From contig NZ_VOIQ01000011.1 in the NCBI RefSeq assembly GCF_010470675.1, positions 1 to 58,862 of the forward strand: 58,862 nucleotides of DNA, in the 5' to 3' direction. Below are positions 7,214-15,365 of the stretch, piece by piece. The translations under genes and the position numbers were made by a program. This DNA comes from Desulfovibrio sp. JC010. Lineage in GTDB: Bacteria > Desulfobacterota > Desulfovibrionia > Desulfovibrionales > Desulfovibrionaceae. Below the pieces are notes generated by a model. That model was not told the DNA's origin. It did not search any database and was given only the letters and a program-made list of their open reading frames with translations. How positions within the stretch are numbered: the first letter of the stretch is position 1; every line of letters starts with the position of its first letter.

Positions 7214-8422
7214 TTGAAATTTAAAAATTTTGTGGAATTCAGTACTTATCTGGATGATCTCGGTCTTTTTCATATGGATCTGAGCCTCGGCAGGATGGAA
7301 GAGTTTGTGCGTAATTGGGGCGGTAAGGGGGCTTTTCCGGTTATCCATGTGGTGGGAACCAACGGTAAAGGTTCCACTTCTTCGTATTTAACTTCCATCG
7401 CTATTGAGCACGGCCTTAAAGCCGGAACGTTTACCTCGCCCCATTTTGTGACTCCCCGGGAGCGGATAACCGTCAACGGTTCCATGCTTACAGAAGAAGA
7501 ATGGTGCGCTGTTGCCAATCAGGTTATGGAAATCGCGCCGGATGTCGGGTTGACCTATTTTGAACTGCTGACCTGCATGGCACTGGTTGCGTTCAAGAAT
7601 AACGGTGTTGATCTGGCGGTAATGGAGGCCGGGCTGGGCGGGCGTTTTGATGCCACCAATACTGTTGATCCCGATCTGACCGTATTCACCCCCATCGGAC
7701 TCGATCACGAGAAGGTTCTCGGTTCCACCATTGATTTAATCGCCGCAGACAAGGCCGATGCCATGCGTGAGAATGGAAAGGCCATCACTGCCGCACAGGT
7801 CCCGGAAGCTATGACGGTTCTTGAGTCGCGGGCCGGGGAATTGGGATGTGCTCTTTCTCATATTAATAAGCAGGAAGTTGTTGCGGACCTGAATCCGTCT
7901 CTTGCCGGGGAGCATCAAAAGCAGAATGCCGGGCTTGCGGCTGCTGCGTGGCGCATGTTTTGCGAAGAGCCGGATGTAGTTTTTAATGAAGATAAGGTTC
8001 GTAGCGGGGTGTCAAAAGCTTTTATTGCCGGACGGTTGCAGGTTGTTGAATCTGACAGAATCTATATTTTAGACGGAGCGCATAACACCCATGCCTTTGA
8101 TGCTCTCGAAGCAGAGTTGTCGCGGTCCGCGATCAAGCCGGATGCGATTATCTTTTCCTGCATGAAAGACAAGAATCTTGATCCGGTCAAAGAGGCCCTT
8201 TTTCGTATGACTGACGGGTCAATCATAGCCTGTGGAATTGAGAATAACGAACGGGCTTATCCTTATGAGGAATTGGCTGCGGTCCTCGGAGAGCGGGCAA
8301 AAGCAGCCGGAACCATTGACGAAGCCCTTTCAATGCTTAATTCCGGTGATAGAACAGTTCTAATCTGCGGGTCCTTGTTTTTGCTGGCAGCTTTTTATAC
8401 AAGATACCCAGAATTTTTATGA
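7214..8422 (+). CDS. folC: Folylpolyglutamate synthase / dihydrofolate synthase
   Basis: A 402-residue Mur-ligase family enzyme that adds glutamate to dihydropteroate and/or tetrahydrofolate with ATP. The P-loop GTNGKGSTSSY is at residues 48-58. It is followed by TSPH (ligand loop), the FELLTCMA helix, MEAGLGGRFDATN (the FolC signature), a carbamylated-lysine-type region near LDHEKVLG, and ILDGAHNTHAF of the C-terminal domain. The start is TTG at 7214, with AGGAAAA just upstream; the ATG at 7210 runs into a stop at once. It ends 5 nt before a dispersed repeat. It is the first host gene after the tRNA. Confidence 0.93.
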   Translation: MKFKNFVEFSTYLDDLGLFHMDLSLGRMEEFVRNWGGKGAFPVIHVVGTNGKGSTSSYLTSIAIEHGLKAGTFTSPHFVTPRERITVNGSMLTEEEWCAVANQVMEIAPDVGLTYFELLTCMALVAFKNNGVDLAVMEAGLGGRFDATNTVDPDLTVFTPIGLDHEKVLGSTIDLIAADKADAMRENGKAITAAQVPEAMTVLESRAGELGCALSHINKQEVVADLNPSLAGEHQKQNAGLAAAAWRMFCEEPDVVFNEDKVRSGVSKAFIAGRLQVVESDRIYILDGAHNTHAFDALEAELSRSAIKPDAIIFSCMKDKNLDPVKEALFRMTDGSIIACGIENNERAYPYEELAAVLGERAKAAGTIDEALSMLNSGDRTVLICGSLFLLAAFYTRYPEFL

Positions 8423-8427
8423 AGAAT

Positions 8428-8504
8428 GCCTCCGGCGGCCCTCCGGGGGCCAAAGAACCCTTTTGGAAAAGGGTTCTCTGGACTCTCCTAAAACTTTTAA
8501 TAGT
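8428..8504 (-). repeat. Dispersed repeat copy 1 (variant B, after folC)
   Basis: Begins GCCTCCGGCGGCCC 5 nt after the folC stop and continues with an AGAACCCTTTT / AAAAGGGTTCT hairpin, then GGACTCTCC and AAAACTTTTAATAG. Variant B shares its tail with copies 7 and 8. Strand here means the direction in which the GCCGGAGGC end is on the right. Confidence 0.85.
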
Positions 8505-8565
8505 TTAGTTCAGGAACTTACTTTTTTAATCAGGGTTTTAAGTTGTAATTTTATGAGGGTTTATT

Positions 8566-9963
8566 TTGTCTAATTTATTTAAGTATTTACCTTCTGTTGA
8601 TTCTGTCCTTACCCGTCTTGAAGACGAAGGGGTCATCGACGGATTGCCGAGGACCCTTTCCCGTGATCTGGTTAACGGCTTTCTTGATGTCTGCCGTGAG
8701 GAAATCAAGGGCGGGATCATTACCGAGGAAAAGCAGCTTTCCCCGGAAACACTTTTCCCGCGCCTGACCTGCCATGTGCGGGCCGGGGCGAAGCCGCATT
8801 TCCGACGGGTGCTCAATGCTACCGGGGTGGTGGTGCATACCAATCTCGGACGTTCCCTGCTGGCGGACAGCGCAGTTAAGGCTGTTACTGAGGCCTGTGC
8901 ATGTTATTCCAATCTTGAGTTTGACTTGGGGACCGGGGAGCGTGGCAGCCGTTACAGTCATGTGGAAAAGCTGATCTGCGAGATTACCGGGGCCGAGGCC
9001 GCACTGGTGGTTAACAACAACGCTTCGGCGGTGCTGATCACCCTTGAAACACTTGCCAAGGGGCGCGAGGCTATTGTTTCCCGCGGGCAGCTGGTGGAGA
9101 TTGGCGGATCGTTCCGTATTCCGGATGTGATGACCAAGAGCGGGGCATCCCTGCGTGAAGTAGGGGCCACCAACCGCACTCATCTGCATGATTACGAGAA
9201 TGCCATCAGCGAGGACACGGCCTTGCTCATGAAGGTGCATACTTCCAATTTCCGGGTCATCGGGTTCACCAAGGAAGTTTCCGGTGGCGAACTGGCCGAA
9301 CTGGGTCGCAAGCATGATCTCCCGGTCTATGAGGATCTCGGCAGCGGAAACCTGACTAATTTTTCCGGGCTGGGACTTATGCGCGAGCCTACAGTTCAGG
9401 AAGTCGTAGCTGAAGATGTGGACGTGGTTTCATTTTCCGGTGACAAAGTGCTGGGTGGACCGCAGGCGGGGATTATTGTCGGTAAAAAGAAATTTATCGA
9501 TATGATTAAGAAGAATCCGCTCAACCGCGCGGTACGCATCGACAAAATGACTCTCGCAGCCCTTGAAGCGACCCTGCGTCTCTACCTTGACCCCGAAACC
9601 GCCAAGCGCGAAGTTCCCACTGTGCGCATGATCACCGAGCAACCTGAAAATCTCAAAAAGCAGGCCCAGTCCCTTGCCCGCACATTGCGTCGTGAGCTTG
9701 GCGAGTCCGCAAAGATCGGCGTACGCGAGGGAGTCTCCCGCGTAGGCGGCGGGGCGTTCCCGGAGCAGGATTTAAAGACTTTTCTGGTAACCGTTATTCC
9801 GGGTGGAAAAGTTACGGTTGAAGAATTAAAAGAATGTCTTCTTTCAACCGAACCGCCGCTGGTAGGTAGGATTGAAGAAGATGCATTCTGCCTAGATCCA
9901 CGGACCCTGACCCGCGAAGAATACAAACTCTGCGCAGAAGCTATCTCACAGGTATTAAAGTAA
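8566..9963 (+). CDS. selA: L-seryl-tRNA(Sec) selenium transferase
   Basis: A 465-residue PLP enzyme that converts seryl-tRNA(Sec) to selenocysteinyl-tRNA(Sec) using selenophosphate. An N-terminal tRNA-binding domain is followed by RRVLNATGVVVHTNLGR (about 84-100), the AALVVNNNASAV loop, the VEIGGSFRIPDV region, and the PLP lysine K294 in SFSGDK. The length matches the family. The start is TTG at 8566, behind GAGGG. It is followed by an M18 aminopeptidase and selB, giving a split sel locus. selC and selD are not in the window. Confidence 0.95.
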   Translation: MSNLFKYLPSVDSVLTRLEDEGVIDGLPRTLSRDLVNGFLDVCREEIKGGIITEEKQLSPETLFPRLTCHVRAGAKPHFRRVLNATGVVVHTNLGRSLLADSAVKAVTEACACYSNLEFDLGTGERGSRYSHVEKLICEITGAEAALVVNNNASAVLITLETLAKGREAIVSRGQLVEIGGSFRIPDVMTKSGASLREVGATNRTHLHDYENAISEDTALLMKVHTSNFRVIGFTKEVSGGELAELGRKHDLPVYEDLGSGNLTNFSGLGLMREPTVQEVVAEDVDVVSFSGDKVLGGPQAGIIVGKKKFIDMIKKNPLNRAVRIDKMTLAALEATLRLYLDPETAKREVPTVRMITEQPENLKKQAQSLARTLRRELGESAKIGVREGVSRVGGGAFPEQDLKTFLVTVIPGGKVTVEELKECLLSTEPPLVGRIEEDAFCLDPRTLTREEYKLCAEAISQVLK

Positions 9964-9980
9964 AAATTAACAATAACATC

Positions 9981-10063
9981 GGCGAAGCCTAATAAAAGTT
10001 TTTGGGATTCTTAAACCCTTTTTTTAAAAAGGGTTTAAGTCCCCCGGAAGGGCCGCCGGAGGC
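9981..10063 (+). repeat. Dispersed repeat copy 2 (before M18 aminopeptidase)
   Basis: Runs from GGCGAAGCC, through GGGATTCTTAAACCC and a T/A-rich hairpin, to GCCGCCGGAGGC, ending 10 nt before the ATG at 10074. Its GGAGG (10058-10062) is the only plausible Shine-Dalgarno for that gene. Confidence 0.88.
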
Positions 10064-10073
10064 ATCTATAATT

Positions 10074-11462
10074 ATGAATAAATCTCTTGAACATGAACCG
10101 AAAAGCTGCTGGGAAATTTTCAAAGACGAAGAGCACCAGCAGAAAATGGATGACCTTGCAGCCCGGTACATCGACTTCCTGACCCGCTGCAAAACCGAGC
10201 GCGAGACCATCAAATACGTTGAAGACAGACTGCGCGAAGAGGGTTTCGAAGATTATCTCGGCGCGGACCAGTGCTTCCGTTCTTTCCGTGATAAGACAAT
10301 TTTTATTGCCCGTAAGGGTAAAAATCCGCTCTCGCAGGGCTTCAGACTGGTGGGCGCACATGCCGATACCCCGCGTATCGATCTTAAGCAGCGTCCGCTG
10401 TACGAAGACCTCGGTATGTCCATGGCCAAGACCCATTACTATGGCGGTATCCGCAAATACCAGTGGCTGGCACGGCCTCTTTCTTTGCACGGCGTGGTGG
10501 TCAAGGCTGACGGCACCAAGGTTGATGTTGTCATCGGCGAGGATGCGGATGATCCGGTCCTTTCCATCCTCGACCTGCTGCCGCACCTTGCCCACAAGCA
10601 GGTGGCCAAGAGTGTCACTGATGCTTTTGAAGCTGAAAAACTGAATGTCCTCATGGGGCACTCTTTGTCTTTCTCTAAGGACGAAGAGGACGAGGGTGAT
10701 GCTGACGGCAAACCTTCCGTAAAACGCAAGGTACTGGAGCTGCTCAACGAGAAATATGATATCGTTGAAGAAGACCTTTTCAGCGCGGAAATGCATATTG
10801 TTCCTGCAGGTCCGGCCCGTTACGTAGGTTTGGATAAGTCCATTGTGGGCGGATACGGACAGGATGACCGTTCCTGCGTGTTTCTCGCACTGGAAGCATT
10901 TCTCAACGCTCCTGAACCTGAGCATGCCCAGATAGTACTTTTCTACGATAAGGAAGAGATCGGTTCCGAAGGTTCTACCGGAGCCAAGTCGCTCTTTTTC
11001 GAATACTGCCTCGAAGACCTCATCGAAGCATGGGAACCCAACGCCAAGATGTCCCGGGTGATGATGGCCGGGAAGGCCCTGTCCACTGACGTTCACGCGG
11101 CAATCGATCCCGATTATCAGGACGCGCACGAGAAGCTTAATTCCGCTTATCTCGGTTACGGTCCCAGTTTCAGCAAATTTACCGGACATCGCGGTAAGGT
11201 TGGTGCCAATGATGCCCACCCTGAATTCGTGGCCTGGCTGCGCAATATCCTAAATGAAGCCGGAGTGCCGTGGCAGATGGCTGAACTCGGCAAGGTCGAT
11301 CTCGGCGGGGGCGGCACTGTTGCCAAGTTTCTCGCCCTCTACGGCATGGATGTAATTGATTTCGGTCCTCCGGTGCTTTCCATGCACAGCCCGTTCGAAC
11401 TGACCAGTAAAGCTGATCTTTATGCTACTGAACTGGCTTTCAGGACATTTTTGAAAAATTAA
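10074..11462 (+). CDS. M18 family aminopeptidase
   Basis: A 462-residue zinc aminopeptidase of the M18 (aspartyl aminopeptidase / ApeB) family, cytosolic, releasing N-terminal residues from peptides. Metal-site and catalytic motifs in order: GAHADTPR (H96), GYGQDDRS, FYDKEEIGSEG, STDVHAAIDP and VLSMHSPFEL near the C-terminus. The start is set at the ATG at 10074. A longer open frame from 10002 would translate the dispersed repeat itself (MGFLNPF...), which recurs before unrelated genes, so it is rejected. It lies between selA and selB; no functional link to selenocysteine is evident. Confidence 0.92.
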   Translation: MNKSLEHEPKSCWEIFKDEEHQQKMDDLAARYIDFLTRCKTERETIKYVEDRLREEGFEDYLGADQCFRSFRDKTIFIARKGKNPLSQGFRLVGAHADTPRIDLKQRPLYEDLGMSMAKTHYYGGIRKYQWLARPLSLHGVVVKADGTKVDVVIGEDADDPVLSILDLLPHLAHKQVAKSVTDAFEAEKLNVLMGHSLSFSKDEEDEGDADGKPSVKRKVLELLNEKYDIVEEDLFSAEMHIVPAGPARYVGLDKSIVGGYGQDDRSCVFLALEAFLNAPEPEHAQIVLFYDKEEIGSEGSTGAKSLFFEYCLEDLIEAWEPNAKMSRVMMAGKALSTDVHAAIDPDYQDAHEKLNSAYLGYGPSFSKFTGHRGKVGANDAHPEFVAWLRNILNEAGVPWQMAELGKVDLGGGGTVAKFLALYGMDVIDFGPPVLSMHSPFELTSKADLYATELAFRTFLKN

Positions 11463-11485
11463 ATATAGCTTTCGAATACAAAGCC

Positions 11486-11567
11486 GGCGAAGCCTTAATA
11501 AAAGGTTTTGGGATTCTTAAACCCTTTTGCAAAAGGATTTAAGGCTCCCGGCAGGGTCGCCGAAGGC
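11486..11567 (+). repeat. Dispersed repeat copy 3 (before selB)
   Basis: GGCGAAGCC to GCCGAAGGC, with the internal AAACCCTTTTGCAAAAGG hairpin. It ends 12 nt before the selB ATG. Its end is GAAGG rather than GGAGG; selB has a separate AAAGGATA site. Confidence 0.88.
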
Positions 11568-11579
11568 AAAAGGATAATT

Positions 11580-13487
11580 ATGCCCGTAGTTATGGGAACA
11601 GCCGGTCATATTGACCATGGTAAGACCAGCCTGATTAAAGCATTGACCGGAACGGACTGCGACCGTCTGGCCGAGGAAAAGAAACGCGGCATCACCATTG
11701 AGCTGGGTTTTGCCAGCCTTGATCTTGGCGGTGATGAACAGCTGAGCATCATTGATGTTCCGGGCCATGAGAAGTTTGTGAAAAACATGGTTGCCGGGGC
11801 AGCGGGTATTGATTTCGTGCTGCTGGTTATCGCCGCTGATGAAGGGGTGATGCCCCAGACCCGCGAACATCTGGAAATCTGCACTTTGCTGGGCATTGAG
11901 AAAGGTTTCGTGGTTCTGACCAAGGCCGATACGGTCGATGAAGAGTGGCTGGAGATGGTGCAGGAAGATGTGCGTGAATTCCTTGCGCCGAGCTTTCTGG
12001 CTGAAGCACCTGTCCATGCTGTTTCCTCGCATACCGGACAGGGCCTGGATGAATTGCGTAGCGAGATTGGGAAGTTCATGAAAGGTTTCGCCCCGAAACG
12101 CAGGACTGACCTCGCTCGTTTGCCTGTGGACCGCGTGTTCACCATGAAAGGGCACGGCACGGTGGTGACCGGGACTCTCATTTCCGGGCAGCTTTCCGTG
12201 GGCGATGATGTGTTGCTGTATCCTAAATTGACTGAGACCAAGGTGCGCAGCCTGCAATCACATGGCTCGTCTGTAGAGACCGCTCCGGCAGGGCGCAGGA
12301 CCGCCATCAACCTGCACGGCGTTGAGGTTGAAGATATCGAGCGCGGTGAAGTGCTGGGCCGTCCGGGAACACTCTTTCCGTCTACTGTCTGGGATGTGGA
12401 GCTGACCTGTCTGCCGTCTTCCCCCAAAAGCTTGAAGCACCGCAAGGAAATCCATTTCCATCATGGCTCCAAGGAAGTAATGGCCAAGGTCTATTTTCTT
12501 GATCGTGAAAAGCTGGAAAAGGGCGAACGGGCGGTTTGCCAGATTCGTTTTGAAAAGCCCATGACCGGGGTTTACGGGGATCGTGTTGTCTTGCGTTCGT
12601 TTTCCCCGCTGCGGACAATCGCCGGGGGCAGCATCATCAACCCGCTGGGCCGCAAGGTGAAACGTTTTTCCGATGATGTGAAGCGGCTGGAATCACTTAT
12701 TGGAGCCGAGCCGGAAGAACTGGTCCTTACCCAGCTTGATCTGGCCGGTCGGGCCGGGCTTACTTTTCAGGAGCTTTCCATCCTGAGCAATGTGGCCTCC
12801 AAGCCTTTGGAAAAAATGCTCCAGACCATGGGCGGGCAGCAGAAGATTTTTCTGTATGACAAGGAAACCCGCAGCTATGTTTCCGGCACTCACTATGAGA
12901 ATCTGGTGCAGGGACTGCTGGATCACCTTGCTGAATTTCACAAGAATGAGCCCATGAAGCCGGGCGTCTCGCGTGGTGAGATCGGCTCCACCTACGGCAA
13001 GGGATTGCCGGAAAAGCTTTTCCATACAATTGTGGAACGTCTGCTTAAGAAAAATGATATCATGGCTGCACAGGAGATTCTGCATCTGCCCGGACACAAG
13101 GTTTCTCTTGCTTCGGATCAGCAGAAGCTGCGTGACATCCTGATGAGTACATACGAGAAAGGCGGGCTGACTCCGCCGAATCTGAAGGATGTGCTTGATC
13201 CGCTTGATCTGGTTTTCAAAGAAGCCGCGCCTGTTTACAAGCTCTTGCAGGATGAAGGGTTGCTGGTCAGGATCAAGGATGACATGTATTTTGCTAAATC
13301 CGCAGTGGACGGCTTGCAGAAGATTCTTGAGGGGTATTTCGCTGAAAACCAAGAACTCGGCCCGCAGGATTTTAAAACACTGGTCGGCCTGTCGCGTAAA
13401 TTTTCCATTCCATTGCTTGAGTATATGGATAAGGAAAAGATCACCATTCGAGTCGGTGATAAGCGCAGGTTGCGTAAGCAGAGTTAA
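11580..13487 (+). CDS. selB: Selenocysteine-specific elongation factor
   Basis: A 635-residue GTPase that delivers selenocysteyl-tRNA(Sec) to UGA codons followed by a SECIS hairpin. GTPase motifs: G1 GHIDHGKT (9-16), RGITIELGF (switch I), DVPGHEKF (G3) and LTKAD (G4). EF-Tu-like domains 2 and 3 follow, and the C-terminal third carries the winged helices that bind SECIS RNA (for example KFSIPLLEYMDKEKITIRVGDKRRL at the end). The ATG at 11580 follows AAAGGATAAT; the longer frame from 11508 lies in the repeat and is rejected. A bidirectional terminator follows. Confidence 0.95.
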   Translation: MPVVMGTAGHIDHGKTSLIKALTGTDCDRLAEEKKRGITIELGFASLDLGGDEQLSIIDVPGHEKFVKNMVAGAAGIDFVLLVIAADEGVMPQTREHLEICTLLGIEKGFVVLTKADTVDEEWLEMVQEDVREFLAPSFLAEAPVHAVSSHTGQGLDELRSEIGKFMKGFAPKRRTDLARLPVDRVFTMKGHGTVVTGTLISGQLSVGDDVLLYPKLTETKVRSLQSHGSSVETAPAGRRTAINLHGVEVEDIERGEVLGRPGTLFPSTVWDVELTCLPSSPKSLKHRKEIHFHHGSKEVMAKVYFLDREKLEKGERAVCQIRFEKPMTGVYGDRVVLRSFSPLRTIAGGSIINPLGRKVKRFSDDVKRLESLIGAEPEELVLTQLDLAGRAGLTFQELSILSNVASKPLEKMLQTMGGQQKIFLYDKETRSYVSGTHYENLVQGLLDHLAEFHKNEPMKPGVSRGEIGSTYGKGLPEKLFHTIVERLLKKNDIMAAQEILHLPGHKVSLASDQQKLRDILMSTYEKGGLTPPNLKDVLDPLDLVFKEAAPVYKLLQDEGLLVRIKDDMYFAKSAVDGLQKILEGYFAENQELGPQDFKTLVGLSRKFSIPLLEYMDKEKITIRVGDKRRLRKQS

Positions 13488-13495
13488 GATAAATT

Positions 13496-13532
13496 ATAAA
13501 GCCCGGATTCGTGAGAGTCCGGGCTTTTATTT
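13496..13532. terminator. Bidirectional terminator between selB and toxin gene
   Basis: AAAGCCCGGATTC (13498-13510) pairs with GAGTCCGGGCTTT, flanked by A-rich and T-rich runs, so it serves both converging transcripts. Confidence 0.85.
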
Positions 13533-13802
13533 TAACATGCGCATGCGTTCATGCAGAAAACGGATTATTTCAACTCGATTGTTTTTGATCCGGTAAACGC
13601 AGATAAAGGGCAGTTTCGGGATGATCAGTTCGCGGGTGCCTTCAACTGTACCGTCACGTCCAAGTTGAGGAAATGAGTCTAATGATTCGGTTGCCTTTTT
13701 TATCTGTGCTGCAATTCGGGATACAATTTCAGGATTTTCCCGTTTTATGTATTCCAGTTGTCCTTGCAGGTCTCTTTGCGCAGGTTTAGTCCACAACGGC
13801 AC
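13527..13802 (-). CDS. ParE/RelE-superfamily toxin
   Basis: A 91-residue protein of the type II toxin superfamily. It shows an N-terminal WTKPAQRDLQGQLEYI helix, DSFPQLGRDGTVEGTRELII (the usual ParE 'P.lGr...G.Re' stretch) and a C-terminal YRI...VEIIRFLHERM strand-helix with the terminal arginine/histidine region. ParE members poison gyrase and RelE members cut mRNA; the sequence is closer to ParE, but this is not certain. The start is GTG and shares one base with the antitoxin stop (TAGTG), so translation is coupled. Confidence 0.9.
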   Translation of the reverse strand: MPLWTKPAQRDLQGQLEYIKRENPEIVSRIAAQIKKATESLDSFPQLGRDGTVEGTRELIIPKLPFICVYRIKNNRVEIIRFLHERMRMLK

Positions 13803-14038
13803 TATGCACCGAACCTGCTGAAGATCTCATTAACTTCCTCTTCAGAAGCGAATTCACCTTTGTCGGCAGCCTCCAGTCCTTCCTGAACCTGCTCTTTAAA
13901 CCATTGCTGGTATTCAATAAAATCCTTGATTGCTTTATTGAGTACCCAGTTACGGCTTCTGCCCATGTCCTTGGCTATTTTATCAAGGGAAGACAGGGTG
14001 TCCGGGTCGGTGCGAAAGCTGGTGCTTGATTGCGGCAT
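13802..14038 (-). CDS. Ribbon-helix-helix antitoxin
   Basis: A 78-residue CopG/ParD-like antitoxin that binds the toxin and represses the operon. The N-terminal RHH is visible: a TSFRTDP strand, a LSSLDKIAKDMGRSRNWVLNKAIKDFI helix-turn-helix (from about residue 14), then an acidic, probably disordered toxin-binding tail (EAADKGEFASEEEVNEIF). It lies directly upstream of the toxin gene with a 1-nt overlap. The module sits between two near-identical terminators. Confidence 0.9.
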   Translation of the reverse strand: MPQSSTSFRTDPDTLSSLDKIAKDMGRSRNWVLNKAIKDFIEYQQWFKEQVQEGLEAADKGEFASEEEVNEIFSRFGA

Positions 14039-14117
14039 TATTCACCTCAAGTATGTTTGATATCGTTTGTAGTCACCATGAATATTAGTGATTAGATTTG
14101 AGTATGGCAAGAAATTT

Positions 14118-14152
14118 TAAAAGCCCGGATCGTATGAGTCCGGTTTTTTTTT
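14118..14152 (+). terminator. Terminator-like hairpin with T9
   Basis: AAAAGCCCGGAT pairs imperfectly with GTCCGG, followed by a run of nine T. No rightward gene ends nearby, so it may be left over from rearrangement. Its stem closely resembles those at 13498 and 14804. Confidence 0.6.
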
Positions 14153-14237
14153 GCGTCTTTTGCTGGCTGGGGCTGCTGTGGGGTGATATAGTCAGGTAGG
14201 TCTGTGAAATAAACTTCAACCTGACAGGAGCTTGGGT

Positions 14238-14774
14238 ATGACAAGGAGATTATATCCGTTATTGGCCGGAATATTGTTTGTGTTTATGATGAGTTTTGTT
14301 TTTGTCCCCTCTGCCGGAGCCGGGGATGCGGAAGCTATATTGAAATTAAAAAATGAAATTATTCAAAAGCAGAATAAGGGCAGGCTCGGAGTGCAGGAAT
14401 TTGCTCTGTGCACTAAGGTTTTGAATTATGCTTCATTTTATCCCAAGCAGGATAATAAAATTAAGCGCGGCACAAAGCTCCTTTTATATTACGAACCAAT
14501 CAACTGGTTTACGTCCACACAGCAGGGCAGGTATGAATTCTATCTTACGCAGGATGTCATTCTTGAATCGGCAGCAGGGGAAGTTCTTTTCAAGCGTGAT
14601 GGGCTTTTGAGCATGCATTACAATACCGGTAAGCCCATCCTTGATATTTATATGACCAATGATTTCAGTCTCGGAAATCTTCCGGCCGGGAAGTATCGTT
14701 ATATTATTGTATTGCATGATATGATCAGCGGGCAGCAGTTTAAGCGGGGGATTCAGTTTGAATTAGTGGAGTAG
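14238..14774 (+). CDS. Secreted protein of unknown function
   Basis: A 178-residue protein with a clear signal peptide: positive MTRRLYP, hydrophobic LLAGILFVFMMSFVFV, and a cleavage site near PSAGAG-DA. There is no lipobox. The mature part is about 150 residues of alternating strands (RYEFYLTQDVIL, LLSMHYNTGKPILDIYMTN, GKYRYIIVLHD), likely a beta-sandwich exported to the periplasm. One Cys remains. The ATG at 14238 has AGGAG 7 nt upstream; TTG at 14232 is too close to it. I do not recognise the family. Confidence 0.75.
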   Translation: MTRRLYPLLAGILFVFMMSFVFVPSAGAGDAEAILKLKNEIIQKQNKGRLGVQEFALCTKVLNYASFYPKQDNKIKRGTKLLLYYEPINWFTSTQQGRYEFYLTQDVILESAAGEVLFKRDGLLSMHYNTGKPILDIYMTNDFSLGNLPAGKYRYIIVLHDMISGQQFKRGIQFELVE

Positions 14775-14803
14775 GTAAAATTCAGTCAGGACTGGAAAAT
14801 ACA

Positions 14804-14840
14804 AAAGCCCGGATTCATGTGAATCCGGGCTTTAAAAATA
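14804..14840. terminator. Bidirectional terminator
   Basis: AAAGCCCGGATTC (14804-14816) and GAATCCGGGCTTT (14821-14833) form a perfect 13-bp stem with an ATGT loop. It serves the secreted-protein gene and the leftward tRNA-His pair. Confidence 0.85.
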
Positions 14841-14916
14841 TGGGGTGAGTGAGGGGACTTGAACCCCCGGCCACTTGGGCCACAACCAAGTGCTCTACCA
14901 ACTGAGCTACACCCAC
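14841..14916 (-). tRNA. tRNA-His (GTG), copy 2 of tandem pair
   Basis: The minus strand gives acceptor GTGGGTG / CACTCAC with the extra -1 G opposite discriminator C typical of tRNA-His, D-arm AGCTCAGTTGGTAGAGC, anticodon loop TTGTGGC (GTG), T-loop GGTTCAAGTCC and encoded CCA. It is identical to the copy 121 bp away. Confidence 0.95.
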
Positions 14917-14961
14917 CTTAAAAAAGGGGTCAGGGACTATCTGATCCCTAGATATGTCAAA

Positions 14962-15037
14962 TGGGGTGAGTGAGGGGACTTGAACCCCCGGCCACTTGGG
15001 CCACAACCAAGTGCTCTACCAACTGAGCTACACCCAC
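14962..15037 (-). tRNA. tRNA-His (GTG), copy 1 of tandem pair
   Basis: Same sequence as the tRNA at 14841-14916, offset by 121 bp and transcribed first. The 45-bp spacer (14917-14961) holds no further gene. Confidence 0.95.
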
Positions 15038-15365
15038 CGCGTGTGAGAGGTGTGTTTAACTAAGCTGGGTGCGATGGTCAAGAAGTTTTTGAAAAAAAGG
15101 CTATTTTTTTTGAGTTCTGCAAATCACGCAAGTAAAAGAGATGATTAACTTGTTTATAAAACCGTGTTTTGATCTTAATAAGAAAATAGGTTAAGCGCGG
15201 TCTTCACTAATGAGTTATTTTGTGCCACAAACATTTTGTTCTTTTGTTACTGAAAGCAATCAGGGGTCGAGGGTAGGTATTGCCTTATTCACCCGGCTGC
15301 CGGGACGTTAATTTCAAGCTGTTGGCGTCGGTGGCTTATTACCTGATAAATATAAGGATTTTGAG
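15038..15365. other. 328-bp region upstream of murA
   Basis: No gene is supported. It must contain the leftward tRNA-His promoter and the murA promoter. The only notable structure is CCCGGC-T-GCCGGG (15292-15304), whose significance is unclear. Confidence 0.5.

Noticed and set aside
10035-11219. Minus-strand open frame of 394 codons
   Set aside because: Opposite the M18 aminopeptidase and partly in the dispersed repeat; not a gene.
14815-15006. Minus-strand frame over the tRNA-His pair
   Set aside because: Translation of tRNA sequence (GVAQLVEH pattern); spurious.
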